21,559 nt of DNA from a virus: positions 1-21,559 of the IMG/VR virus record IMGVR_UViG_3300033146_001452. One strand, 5' to 3'. The translations under genes were made by a program, and so were the position numbers. Of the stretch, positions 1-10,072 are shown piece after piece (the stretch's first letter is position 1; every line of letters starts with the position of its first letter). The notes below the pieces were generated by a model. The model searched no databases. It was not told the DNA's origin and saw nothing but the letters and a program-made list of their open reading frames with translations.

Positions 1-821
1 TAATCATCTGTCCCATCGAAACTATAAGCGTGGTTATTAAATCCTAGATGGTCTGTAGTTAATGTAGCTCAACTTACTGTTCAGTTATTACCTCATATAA
101 TATCACTAGCATCTCAATCAAAGTCATACATAGCTACAGCACCTTTAAACAAAGCTGGGTAATTGTTTTGTCATAATCTACGTAGTCATTCTATATATAG
201 AGCTTGTATCTCGTTAGGGGTTAAAGTTTTGTTGTAAAATCTTACCAATCATAACCATCAATCTACATAATCTTGGCTTGGCCTATACATCAAATGTAAT
301 CAATTAGTGTTGTTTGACTGTCCCCAAGCAGTAGTATCTGTATCTACTAATAAATTATTAACATATCATCTTGTTGTGCTTCAATCTGTGGTTATTGTTA
401 TATGGTATCGTGTGTCAGTAGCCCAAGAAGCTCATAGATTTATATATCAAGATGTAGAAGCATTTTGAAACTGAAAATACAATTTTGTGTCGGCATCCTC
501 TCGATATATTTGCCAATCTCAATTATTTATTCAAGCAGTATCTTTATAAACAAGCCTTTCATCGTCAGACGTAAATGCACTGTCTAATTTAAACCAAAAC
601 GATAAAGAGAAATTATCACTATGAAAATCAGCACTATCGCCTATATTTATATAACTACTACTTCCATTAAAACTTCCACACTCCTTAACAAAACCTCTTT
701 CTGCATCAACTCGTGTAACATTACTAGCTGTTCAATCATTTCATTCTCAACTAGTATCAGAAGCCGAGCCGTCAAGTAATCGCTCCCCTACTAAGTCTTT
801 TCTGTTTATTGAGTCTATCAT
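1..821 (-). CDS. LamG-domain tail fibre / receptor-binding protein, partial (C-terminus off window)
   Basis: About 273 codons are visible from ATG at 821; the 3' end runs past base 1. Two Laminin-G/concanavalin-like modules can be read. The first begins near residue 40 (motif CGSFNGSSSYINIGD, then FSLSFWFKLDS) and ends near residue 210 with LTPNEIQALY. A second begins about 25 residues later with AMYDFDGDASDIIGGNNG and ends at the window edge with YSFDGTDD. These are typical LamG signatures in phage fibres and bind glycans or other surface ligands. Several Gly of the second module (FDG, GGNNG, SGAT) are written TGA, which supports the Gly reading. The start lies one base after the TAA of the upstream ORF (823-825), so translation is probably coupled. 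Likely exposed at the virion tip for host attachment; the ligand cannot be told. Confidence 0.8.
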
Positions 822-822
822 A

Positions 823-1212
823 TTATAGTTCAATGTTAATTGTTAAATCACTACCTGCTGTTCAACTTCAAACCTGTGTAATCACTACATATAAAACATC
901 ATTTGCACTAACGCTTCCATTGTCTATAGTTGTCTTATCCACTGTGTATATTCAATTAGTAGCAGATTGTGATGTTGTTATTTCAAGTTCACTGTCACTT
1001 GTAAATATACTATCTGTAGTTGCTGTTCAGTTTTTTCTTACATCTATCTTTATTGATTGTCAAGTAGGTAATACTCATACAGATGCTTTAATCTTACTAA
1101 TAGTTCAGCTATCAGATACTGTATATCTTTGTATAGTTCCTGTATATAGTTCTCAAACCTCATCAGCCAGAATTATCATCAAAGTATTTCTTATTAACCA
1201 TATCTTCATCAT
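823..1212 (-). CDS. Fibre C-terminal ORF, probably reached by +1 frameshift from the upstream fibre gene
   Basis: As a free ORF it would start at tandem ATG codons (1212-1207) and give 129 aa ending SDLTINIEL. Its first 17 residues (MMKIWLIRN...) overlap the conserved end of the upstream fibre gene in another frame and do not look like a designed N-terminus. From EVGELYTGTIQRY onward it reads like a compact beta-rich fibre domain: ISKIKASVG, LPTGQSIKIDVRKNGT, LEITTSQSATNGIYTV. TGA is used for many Gly, including LPTGQ, KNGT and VGSGT. I see no ribosome-binding site before the ATG pair. Two readings are possible: a separate, translationally coupled gene, or the C-terminal domain of the 1109-3814 protein made by a +1 shift near 1175-1185. 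I favour the second; a one-base assembly error is a third option. Confidence 0.65.
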
Positions 1213-3814
1213 TAGCTGGAACAGCTGTAGATTTAATAGTTCCACTACCCATATCTAAATTATCATTATCTATCAATGGTTTAATTGTATCAGTTTCATC
1301 ATCTCTTCAGAAAGGAGAACTATCACTAGAACTAAATGCTGCTACATCTATTCCTCGTTTAGCTCACAACTTACTTGTTAAAGCAGCTCTTTCATCAGAT
1401 GTTATTGTGTCACTTAAAGCCAATATCTCTCACATCTCTCCAAGATAATCCATTCAAGATATATCACCTATTCCAACCATTAAATCAGCTGTTCCATTTG
1501 GAATATCGTTTGTAACATAAGATGACGAACCTAGTAAATAACCATTTTTATAAACATATAATCTATTTCAAGGTACTCGACTTATTTCTAATACCTCCCA
1601 TTCTGTATAGTTTGATGAATAATTTAATGTAGCTTCATTTCCACTACCGTCAAGCTTTTCATAGATTGTTGATGAATTTGTTAAAAATTTCCATTCTCTA
1701 TTTGGTGTATTATCTGCATATTTACTAATAATTGCATCTCAACCATATGTTGGTTTAATTACTGCTATAATAGTTAATCATCTATTTGCTGTATTACTAT
1801 GTATGTCTCTATCTCCAAAATTTATTGTTGAGTTGTTTTCATTCCATAATGCAGTATTTAATCAGTTTTGTGTAGATAATCAATATTTTACATTACCAGC
1901 TAATGTAGATGTTCAGTTCCAAGAGTTAATACTATCAACAACATTTGTTATGCTATTTCAACTTGTAGTAATACTACTAGCATCAGAGAAATCTATATGA
2001 AAACTCTTATTAGATATATCATCTAAAGATATATTAAAACTTGTATTATGTGATGCAACAACTATTGCTTCATCTCCTACCTTTTCTATTATAAGATACC
2101 CTCAAGGATATATAGCTCTAGCTTGTGTAGAACCTCATACTGTTCAACCATTAGGGTCAAATATTAAGTTATATTCTGTACCAGAGTTTATAAATGTTCT
2201 AGAATTCCCTGTTTCAGCGTTACCAAATACTGTAGGATTTACAGTAGCTGTTATATCTCCTGTACTTGGTGTGGCATTCATTACTCAAAACTCCCAAGAC
2301 TCTGTCTCGTCATAATCAGCAGTTACTTCTATAAGTTTCTTAATAATATTACCACTCATTCGTAGATTACCATTACTTGGACTATTTACATAAGAATATG
2401 TTCCATCTCAGGTTACTCAATCTTCTGCAACTATATCGTCAAAATGAGAATAAAGTGTTTCTGTTGTGTTTATATTACTAAACTTATTCTCTGTAAATCA
2501 AGTTACAGATACTCTATTTCAAGTAGTATGGACTACTCATCATCCTGTTCAATTAAGATGTAAGAAGTTTGCTCACATACTTCAAATTCAGCTAGGTGTT
2601 GTTAATACAACTTTATTATTCATAAGCTCTATCTCATTACTATTCTCACTCATATAGAAACCCACTCATCAAGCATAAGAAGCAGATGTTGCTTCTATAG
2701 TCATATCAATATTTTTAATTATATTGTGTCAGCTACTAATATCATATGCAAACCTTAGCCTGTCAGTAGATGCAGTATCATCTAAACTCATAGTTCAGAA
2801 ACTTTGCATTAAATTAAATGACGATGTTCAGCTAGTATATATAAAATTATTAGGTCATCAGCTTGTTCCTGTTCAATCAAAATCAAATCTACATCAAAAG
2901 AAGTTATAACTTCCAGATTGTAAGTCTATCATCTTTTCAGCATATCAATCATTTATTTCATAATCGAAAGTGATAGAGTTGAATGTAGTCATCATACCAT
3001 TACCTACAAAAAGTTTAGATGGATTAGAACCTGTAGACTCTGATTTAAGTTTTAAGTTTTTAATAAATGCCATACTCATCATAGTAGATGGTACTGTCAA
3101 ACAAGTACTTGTATCGCTTTGAATAACAACAGCACCCATAGTACCCATACCTACCAATGAAGTAGTTCATCCTGCTTTAGTAGTTACTTCTTCTTCATAA
3201 ACACCATCATATATCAGGATAGTATCTCAGTTTGTAGAAGCGTTAATAGCTGCTTGTATAGTATCGTAGTCTCAACCAGACTTAGCTACTATTATAGTGT
3301 TCCCATAATCTACTCAACCTCATCATCAAGTAACACTTACTATAGGATTAACTGGGTCTGTGCTATCTACATTAATACCTGTTCAAGCTACTACACTATC
3401 TACCTGTCATCATCAACCTCAACCATTGTCATCTACATATTTCTTAGTAGCTGGTTCGTAATCAGCATCAGGCGTGAATGGTGTTGTGTTATCTAACTCT
3501 AATACATTAGCTTTGGTTGCTAGACTAGATAAGTCTTGATCCCCAGTGTTTGTACCACTAGTATTTCATATAACTACTTTTTGAGCATCAGTTACATAAT
3601 TTTTATCAGTATCTTCTGATATATTGCCAGTAGTTAATGTTACTGCTCATGTTTCACTATTTACGCTAGTTACTCAAGCATCTACTGCTGTTTTAAGATC
3701 TGATATAGTTATCTTCTCTGCATCTCAACTAGCTGTAGCACTAATTGGTAATACATCACTATCAGCTGTAGAACTATGTGCATCTAGCTCATAAATAAGT
3801 TTTTCTGTTGCCAT
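1109..3814 (-). CDS. Large tail fibre / tailspike: beta-helix plus LamG-like domain
   Basis: 901 aa from ATG at 3814 (MATEKLIYELD) to TAG at 1109-1111, checked open codon by codon with TGA as Gly. The N-terminus has the short repeats usual in tail fibres (VTSVNSETGAVTLTTG; IGNTSGTNTGDQDLSSL; ATKKYVDDN then a poly-Gly linker). Residues about 165-300 look like a pectin-lyase-type right-handed beta-helix (TIIVAKSGGDYDTIQAAIN, GDTILIYDGVYEEEV). Residues about 600-820 look like a LamG/concanavalin domain ending in SDERAALTSKLGAKRGI. The end has the linker motif VPANDEDMVNKKYFDDN followed by GGG, where the frame then gives only a short tail before TAG. Role: host surface recognition, perhaps polysaccharide binding or cleavage; I cannot identify catalytic residues. 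It probably continues into the overlapping 823-1212 ORF by a frameshift. Confidence 0.82.
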
Positions 3815-3835
3815 AAGTATATTTTATAAATTAAA

Positions 3836-4036
3836 TTATTCTCTGTCTATTGTTCGCTCTGTACTGTTTCATCTATTAACTGTTATATTATCTCAAGCTG
3901 TACTGTTAAAGTTAAGATAGTTTCAACCACCACTAGACCATACTAGTTTAGTGGTTGTATTGTTAATCTCTCTATCTTTTGTTCGGTCAGTAGCTGTTGT
4001 TAATCTATCTGTGTCCCATGATGTGTTTATAGTCAT
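3836..4036 (-). CDS. Small conserved-looking virion-region protein, 66 aa
   Basis: ATG at 4036, TAA at 3836-3838; 66 aa beginning MTINTSWDTDRLTTATDR and ending NSTERTIDRE. It lies 9 bases after the stop of the large 4046-6652 gene and 21 bases before the start of the fibre gene, so it is inside the late operon. It is polar, rich in Thr, Asn, Asp and Arg, and carries two similar stretches (TDRTKDREINN and NSTERTIDRE) around a central GGG, which suggests an internal duplication or a repeated beta unit. No signal peptide or membrane segment. I do not recognise the family. By position it may be a small structural, fibre-chaperone or fibre-connector protein; this is only inferred from context. Confidence 0.7.
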
Positions 4037-4045
4037 AGCTTTATA

Positions 4046-6652
4046 TTAGTTATTAAAGTAATTGTTAATGTATGTGTCTAATTGTTTAGGTTTGATTGTT
4101 TTGGTTTCTATTGTCTTTCATGTCTTAGGCTCTGTTATATCTATAATAATCTCGTCTACTCATCTAGACAATTTAGATAATGAAGATAATTGTTTTTCTG
4201 TAGGTTTATGTATTATTTCAACAGCCAATGATGATAGGTCATCTGACATAGATACTCTTACATTTTTGCTTTTATCCATATATTCTTGTAAAACATCAGA
4301 CATTGTTTCTAAATCATTCTCTCATACTCACTCGGAAGCTATTTCTCTATGGTCTACATTTCTTCATTCTGTTATGCTTCATTGTTTTTTTCAGCTGCTA
4401 TCTATCCATTTACCGTCTTCTGTTATAAATGCTGCACTTTGTTTTACATTAGTAGTTCAATATTCTTTTATTGCTTGTTTTTCATAGTTAGGTGCTTTTA
4501 CTGTAGTCTTTAGTTCTGGTATCTTCTCATTTTTCACTGTTTTCTTGGCTTTCTTTGGTTGTTCTTTTACCTCTAACGGTTGCTCTGTTGTCTTAGTGGT
4601 ACTATCTACCTCTGGCATCTCTAAATCTTTTAAAACCTTAGAACTAAATCATCATTTATCTGCTTTTTGTAAGAAATCTTTTAATATTGTGCTTTCTTCT
4701 GTAGATCATCTTTTGATAGCATCATTTATTGCTTCTACTGCTCAATTTTGCTCTACTATCTCTTTTGCTATTTCGTTAAAATCATAATCTTTAAATCATT
4801 TAGATCCTTTCTTTATTCTTTTAAGGTAGCTCTTTAGTCAGTTCTGTACCTCTAATGCACTCATAGTCTTTCAACCTCTAGTCTTTACTAGCTCTCATAT
4901 AATTGTTCATAATGGACTAGTTATAGCTTGTTTTACTCAAGGGAACTCCATTATACTTCATATTATTTTTTGTATAACACTTTGGTCTTCTAGTTTAGCT
5001 TCTATTGATTTAGCTCTTCATTCTTGGTTTTCTAATAGTTTCTTAGCACTATATAGGTTACCATATTCTGTGTTATATTTGACTACATCACTAAATCAGT
5101 TCTCTAAAGCTCATAACTCTATATCACTTTTGATAGCACTTCTTATAGCTCTTAAGTTCTCTGGGTTAAATCATGCACTCTCTTTCCCTGCTTGTGTAAA
5201 TAGATTGTTATATTGTGTATGTAGTTGTTTAACTCTTTGTTTCTCTGTTAATGTTAATCACTCATTCTCATTCTTTCTTAATAGCTCTTCTATAGTAGCT
5301 CTTTTAGCTTGTAGTTTCGGAGCTAATCATTTTTCTTCCCCAAACGCTTCTAATAATCAATCTAATGCAGCTTGATATACTTCGTTTCATTCTGTAGTTT
5401 TAACATATGTTTCATCAGCTTTCTTTAATCAATTTTCTAACTCTGTCCAAGCCTTATTCATAGATTTCTCTGTTTTATTAACAAGATTATCAAATGTTTT
5501 AACTCATTTTCTACCGTTCTCTGATATAGCTTGTACCAATCATTTAGCTCAAGCGTCTGCTGTTCACATCTTATAGTCTGCAGCTGTTGGCTCTAATACA
5601 CTCTCTGCTGCCTTTATTCAATCTTTAGTTATCTCTGGCTGAAATCATTCTTTATACATCTTTATTATATCCTTAGGCATGGCTTCTATTGCCACTGCAT
5701 CTAGATCTCATTCTATTTTACCACGTCTTCATATATAATGTGCTAATCATGCAGTAGTCATCATTCATACAAAACTATCAAACTCTTCTTTTTTGTCCTC
5801 TGATAATCAATCTCTGAATTGAGACAATCATGGAAGTTTATTTATAAGTCATCCACCAAATGTCATAACATCCCCTATAGCTCATAATACTTTTTCTCAT
5901 CATGTTGTATTACCTAGTGTGTTTATTGTGTACATAGCTCAAGGGAAAGCTACATCAAATCATACTGTAGATAATCACATACCTATATCTAAAATATTGT
6001 CATTTAACTGTGTCTCATCTACTTTTTTTTGTTGTGTTAATCTATCTTCTAATACTGATTTAAATTCAGGATCCCTATCTACCACACTATATATATCATC
6101 TAATCTAGCTCTATCTTCCTCTCAATATACATCAGGTCATCTTCAATATAGCTCATTAAACTTAGCTTCAACAAAATTATCTTTTAACATTTCTTTATCA
6201 ACTTCTTTACCTTTATTTTGTATATTTGATAATCATTTATCTGCTTGTTCTATTCATCATATAGCTCATCACAACATATCTCAAGCTCCATGCATTAAAG
6301 TCTTACCAAACCCTTGATAGTTCTCTAATCTATTATAAGCCTTTTCTACAAAACTACCCTCGTATTCTTGAGGTAATCATTTAACAAACCTTTCTTTCTG
6401 TTTAGTCTCTTTCTTGAAACCACCAGAGTTCATCTTGCTAACTAAACTAGATTTTACAAAAGATCTTTTAGCTTCTTCCATTCATTCAGCTTGTATGTTA
6501 TTCTCTTCTAGCTTTTTGAAAAAATCAGATCAAGACATCTTTCCTCCTCATACATATTCATCTCGCTTTTGTTTAGCTTTGTTTCTATCCCATGTAGTTA
6601 TAGCTCAACTCATTGTATTACTCTGTGGGATACCTGCTTGTATATCAAACAT
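4046..6652 (-). CDS. Large virion-associated protein, 868 aa (internal/ejection protein candidate)
   Basis: ATG at 6652 (MFDIQAGIPQSNTMSG), TAA at 4046-4048; the frame is open throughout with TGA as Gly. Residues about 30-200 are charged and helical (SDFFKKLEENNIQAEGMEEAK). Around residues 225-280 there is a Gly-rich, hydrophobic stretch (ILDIGMGLSTVGFDVAFPG, GAIGDVMTFGGGLINKLPG) that could contact membrane. The middle is long alpha-helical, coiled-coil-like sequence (ATIEELLRKNENEGLTLTEK). Residues about 650-720 are a low-complexity Lys/Glu/Pro/Thr linker. Near residues 730-775 a compact module reads AFITEDGKWIDSSGKNGG and then NVDHREIASEG, a pattern I associate with C-terminal modules of large phage and polyvalent proteins. 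Size, position and composition suggest a protein packaged in the head and ejected with DNA, as in podoviruses. No enzymatic motif is certain. Confidence 0.78.
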
Positions 6653-6675
6653 TAGTTATATATTATTTTATAAAA

Positions 6676-9090
6676 TTAGCTTAGAAAGTTATCTGTGTCA
6701 AATGGGTTTCATGTGTCTGTGTTACCTCAACCAAACGCCGAGTCTATTCATCTATTTAGTTTAGTTATTTCTTCATTTAGATTAGTTAAGAATTCATCTT
6801 TACTAGATCGCTTATCTAAGTGTGTTGCCATGCTTGTAATAAAGTTCAATTCACTATCAGATAATGCACCAAATGTTGCTCATTGTGCTTTAAGATCTAT
6901 TAAGTTTTGTAAACTCTCACTAGCTAACACTTGTTTGAATAAATTGTTTATCTCTCTACCATTAGTTAATGGAGTACCAGCTCTAAAGTTTTGCATATCT
7001 AACCAATCTCAATCTCAATCTGTTAATAATGTTTTTATCTCTGTGAGGTGTTTAACTAACTCTTGTGCAGCTGGCTTCATTTTCTGATCTTGTTTAGTTT
7101 TATAATTATATGCTTGTTGCATAAAGTCTTTACTATCTATTCACATATCTTTAATAGCTTTATAATCAGCCGTTGTTAGTTTATTACCTCAAGGGTTAAG
7201 AGCTTTAATAAAGTATGGAGCTAATGTCTCATCAAAATGTGACCCTGTACTACTTGCACTCTCTCCAAACAATTTACCACTACCTCATTCTCTGCTATAC
7301 ATTAGCTTGACTACATCTTGTTTCTCTGGATAGCTCATAGCATCCCATTTCTCATCTGGTATATATGTATGAGTTCGTCTATGCTGTCATTTATAATCAA
7401 ACCCATAAGCGTCTATATAATCTATAGTAGCTTTTACTGGATCTGATACGTTACTCATATCTAATGTGTAGTTATTACTATTAGGAAACTTATCTCATTT
7501 CTTAACATCATACCCTCTATTCTTAAAGAAATTTTCTACTCATGTTGTGTACATTAAAGCAGTAGGGTTATTATTTCTATCTGTTCTCATCTCATCTCAA
7601 CCTGCTGTCCATCTTATATTGGCTGTGGGTGTAGCTGGATCGTAGGAGTCTTTTACGTTACCATAATCATCATAGAATACCATCTTACCATCAACTAAAG
7701 CCATATTATATTTCTTATCTGTAGATCATTCTATTCATTTTTTAAACTTTAACAAATCTTTAACCCAGTTAGCTGCCCCTAACGAGTCTATTTGTGTATC
7801 AGATAAACTAGCTATATCCATTTGCTCTAACATAGATAATTTAGCTAATTCAATCTTTTCTTGTTTATCCATTTGTTTCTCCATAGCTGCATACTGCTTA
7901 TCCCAAACATCTTTTTCCATTCAGTATTCTGATATTAAGTTATCTCTGTTTATCTGTTCTTGTTGTAGATCTAGTTTATAATTCATCTCTGCATTGCTTA
8001 CTGCGTTCTGTACTTTGTTACCTAATGTATCTAACTCTATCATTAAACTATTCTTCTCTCTTATTAGATTAGCTCATCTATCAGCTACGACACTAGCTAT
8101 TAAACTCTTCCCTGCATTACTACCAAACTCATCTTCTACATCTCTTTTTAATCAGTTAAGTAACTCATCTAACTCTTTTACTCTACCAGTCTTCTCTGTT
8201 AATTGGTCTCTATCATCTATTAACTCTTGGCTATTTAAAGCGTCTTGATATGTATTTAAAGCATCTTCTCAATCTGTAGCTTCTAATGCTGTTTTATATT
8301 TCTCATTTAAAGCATCTAAACTATCAAATGCTGTCGCTGTTTTATCATCTCAAAACAAAGCGTTCATACTATCTAATGTAGCATTATTGTTAGCTAAGTT
8401 TCTTTGTTGTTCTATTAAACTGTTTATCTCTGCATATTTAGCAGGGTCATTAGCTTGTAGTTGTGATAAATCACTCATTGAATATGATCCATTCATTACT
8501 CAAGCTACTATTCAATCAGTAGTCATACCACTAATATCATCATACCTTTTAAGTTGTCAGAACCTATTCTTTATATCATTTACTGTGTGCATTACCTCTC
8601 ATTGTGTCACGTCTGGAGCTAATGTACTTATCTCATTATATAATTTGCTCTCATTTAATGTTTTGTTATTAGTAAACAAAGCATCAGCTATTTTTGCATT
8701 CCTATCTTGTCTTTCTGCCATTGTTGTCTCATATCAAAATTTAGGGATAATATCCTGAACTTTAACATCAGTTATATTACTAGTATCAATAGGTTTGTTA
8801 GGGGTGGTAGTATTTACCGGTGGTGGTGTTGTTTGACCGTTAGAGGTGTTTTGGCTGCCAACAGAACTAGTATTTACTGTGTTTTTTGGCACAGTTTGTG
8901 TCACTGCATTAGTCATTGCAGTATTATAAGCATTAGATTGTCTAGATACTCATAAATTACTAGCTGTATTATTTACTACACTACTAGCTGTATTTATATC
9001 TCAAGCCTGTTTAGCTGCCATATAAGCATTATGTGCTCTTCTAGCTTCTAAATCTCTAACCCTTTGTGCTTGTGATTTGCTTATTGCCAT
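6676..9090 (-). CDS. Large virion protein, 804 aa (internal/ejection protein, possible cell-wall module)
   Basis: ATG at 9090 (MAISKSQAQRVRDLEARRAH), TAA at 6676-6678; open throughout with TGA as Gly. Residues 1-60 are helical and basic; residues about 60-105 form a Thr/Pro/Asn-rich linker; residues 110-450 are long helices with coiled-coil character (EKTGRVKELDELLNWLKRD and MEKQMDKQEKIELAKL are examples, the W in the first being Gly by TGA). Near residues 490-590 is a distinct module containing EMRTDRNNNPTALMY and a His-rich QHRRTHTYIPDEKWD; the 'RNNNP' pattern recalls lysozyme-like or transglycosylase-associated phage modules, but I see no certain catalytic residue. The C-terminus has LKAQGATFGALSDSELNFI, a short motif common in phage virion proteins, then a Gly-rich tail. 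Paired with the next large gene, it fits an ejection protein set. Confidence 0.78.
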
Positions 9091-9113
9091 TTGAATTTAG
9101 TTTAAATATAAAT

Positions 9114-9176
9114 TTAGTCTGTTATTATCTCTATTACTCATCAACCTCATCATCCCCCTCATCATATATTAGTCAT
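9114..9176 (-). CDS. Poly-glycine mini-ORF (20 aa, nine Gly in a row, six by TGA)
   Basis: Between the stop of the 9205-10065 gene and the start of the 6676-9090 gene lies ATG at 9176, TAA at 9114-9116. Read with TGA as Gly it gives MTNI, nine consecutive Gly, then VIEIITD. Gly codons in order are TGA TGA GGG GGA TGA TGA GGT TGA TGA. It stands 28 bases after one stop and its own stop is 23 bases before the next ATG. A natural guess is a leader peptide whose ribosomes pause when Gly-tRNA(UCA) is short, so that translation of the 804-aa gene downstream is tuned. It could equally be a chance purine-rich spacer or RNA element (repeated GATGAGG-type units). Under the standard code it would be a 4-residue ORF. 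Confidence 0.4.
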
Positions 9177-9204
9177 CTTATATATATTTAGTTTGTAAAA
9201 TCTA

Positions 9205-10065
9205 CTATACGGGTCAATTCATTATTCTATACTTGTATCAGTTGTTTCATACAAAACATAAATATCAGTATCAATAACTAGCTCATACCAATCATGGTAC
9301 TCGCATATATCATTTACTATCTGTTCATACACTAGTGTTTCATCAATACCATATACCTGCTTCGTATGTTCTTTTCTTATATCAATATTCGTCTACATAA
9401 TATATTCTTCTATTTATTCAGCTATCATCTAACCATATATATCATTTATGATCTGTTCACACAAAGCTACTATAACTTGTGTCTACTGCTATTGTATGTT
9501 CGTATCATGTTCAATTACCTTTGCTTCAGTCCGTATAATGTAAGTAATGTCATTCTACCCATAAATAACCAGCTCTCCTTAATGTGCTATTTATTGATGT
9601 ATTGCTTGTAGTAAAATTTATTGTCTGTTGTACGCTACCATTCTGCAAAAACCTTACTCTATAATGTGAACTATCATCCCATATTTCGTCCCAATCTATA
9701 CCTATATATGAATAAAAAGCATACCAAGCTCAATCTGCTACTGTTTGTGTTCTGTTATAATAATACATTAACTGGTAGCTACTTCATCAGTCTGTGCTCT
9801 TCTCCCATCTTATAGTCATTGTGTTAGATGTTGTGCTTCAAGTGTTATTCTCAAACATATACATAGCCACACATACCTCATGTCAATTCTGAAAACCACT
9901 TAAATCAAAACTTGTTGTCTGATCTATTACATAACTGTCTGCTTGATCTCAAGAAGATCCTCGTGTTATGTTAGGGTTAAAGTCTACTCAATTTATAGTA
10001 TTAGTAGTACCTCAACCTTTGAGGTCTTTTCATAGCTGCATTTTAACATTAGTAAAGTTCGCCAT
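9205..10065 (-). CDS. Gly/Tyr-rich virion protein, 286 aa (tail or baseplate region)
   Basis: ATG at 10065 (MANFTNVKMQLGKDLKG), ending in tandem TAG TAG (9205-9207 and 9202-9204). The start lies 7 bases after the stop of the preceding gene. Residues about 40-190 look like a beta-sandwich (FDLSGFQNGHEVCVAMYMF, TMTIRWEKSTDGGSYQLMY, HYRVRFLQNGSVQQTINF). The last 90 residues form short repeats with a Gly-Tyr rhythm (YTDGSKGNGTGYEH; GTDHKGYIWLDD; VDEYGYKKRTYEAG; GTDSKGYMRVPG; GNNGYKYRIMNG), resembling the beta-hairpin repeats of cell-wall-binding or fibre tips. TGA supplies most of these repeat glycines, so the gene is unreadable under the standard code. Function unknown; position suggests a tail-tip or adhesion component. 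Confidence 0.75.
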
Positions 10066-10072
10066 CTACTTA

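Noticed and set aside
809-1258. Plus-strand ORF of 149 codons
   Set aside because: It lies opposite two well-supported minus-strand fibre ORFs and its product has no recognisable features; it is a shadow. The same holds for plus-strand ORFs at 4062-4487, 5919-6317, 6414-7087, 8387-8758, 10353-10733, 12506-12862 and 13717-14118.
8734-8916. Separate 60-aa minus-strand gene
   Set aside because: It is an in-frame piece of the 804-aa virion protein bounded by TGA glycines. Likewise 7735-7920, 2945-3157, 13257-13508, 13926-14444 and 20382-20564 are pieces of larger genes.
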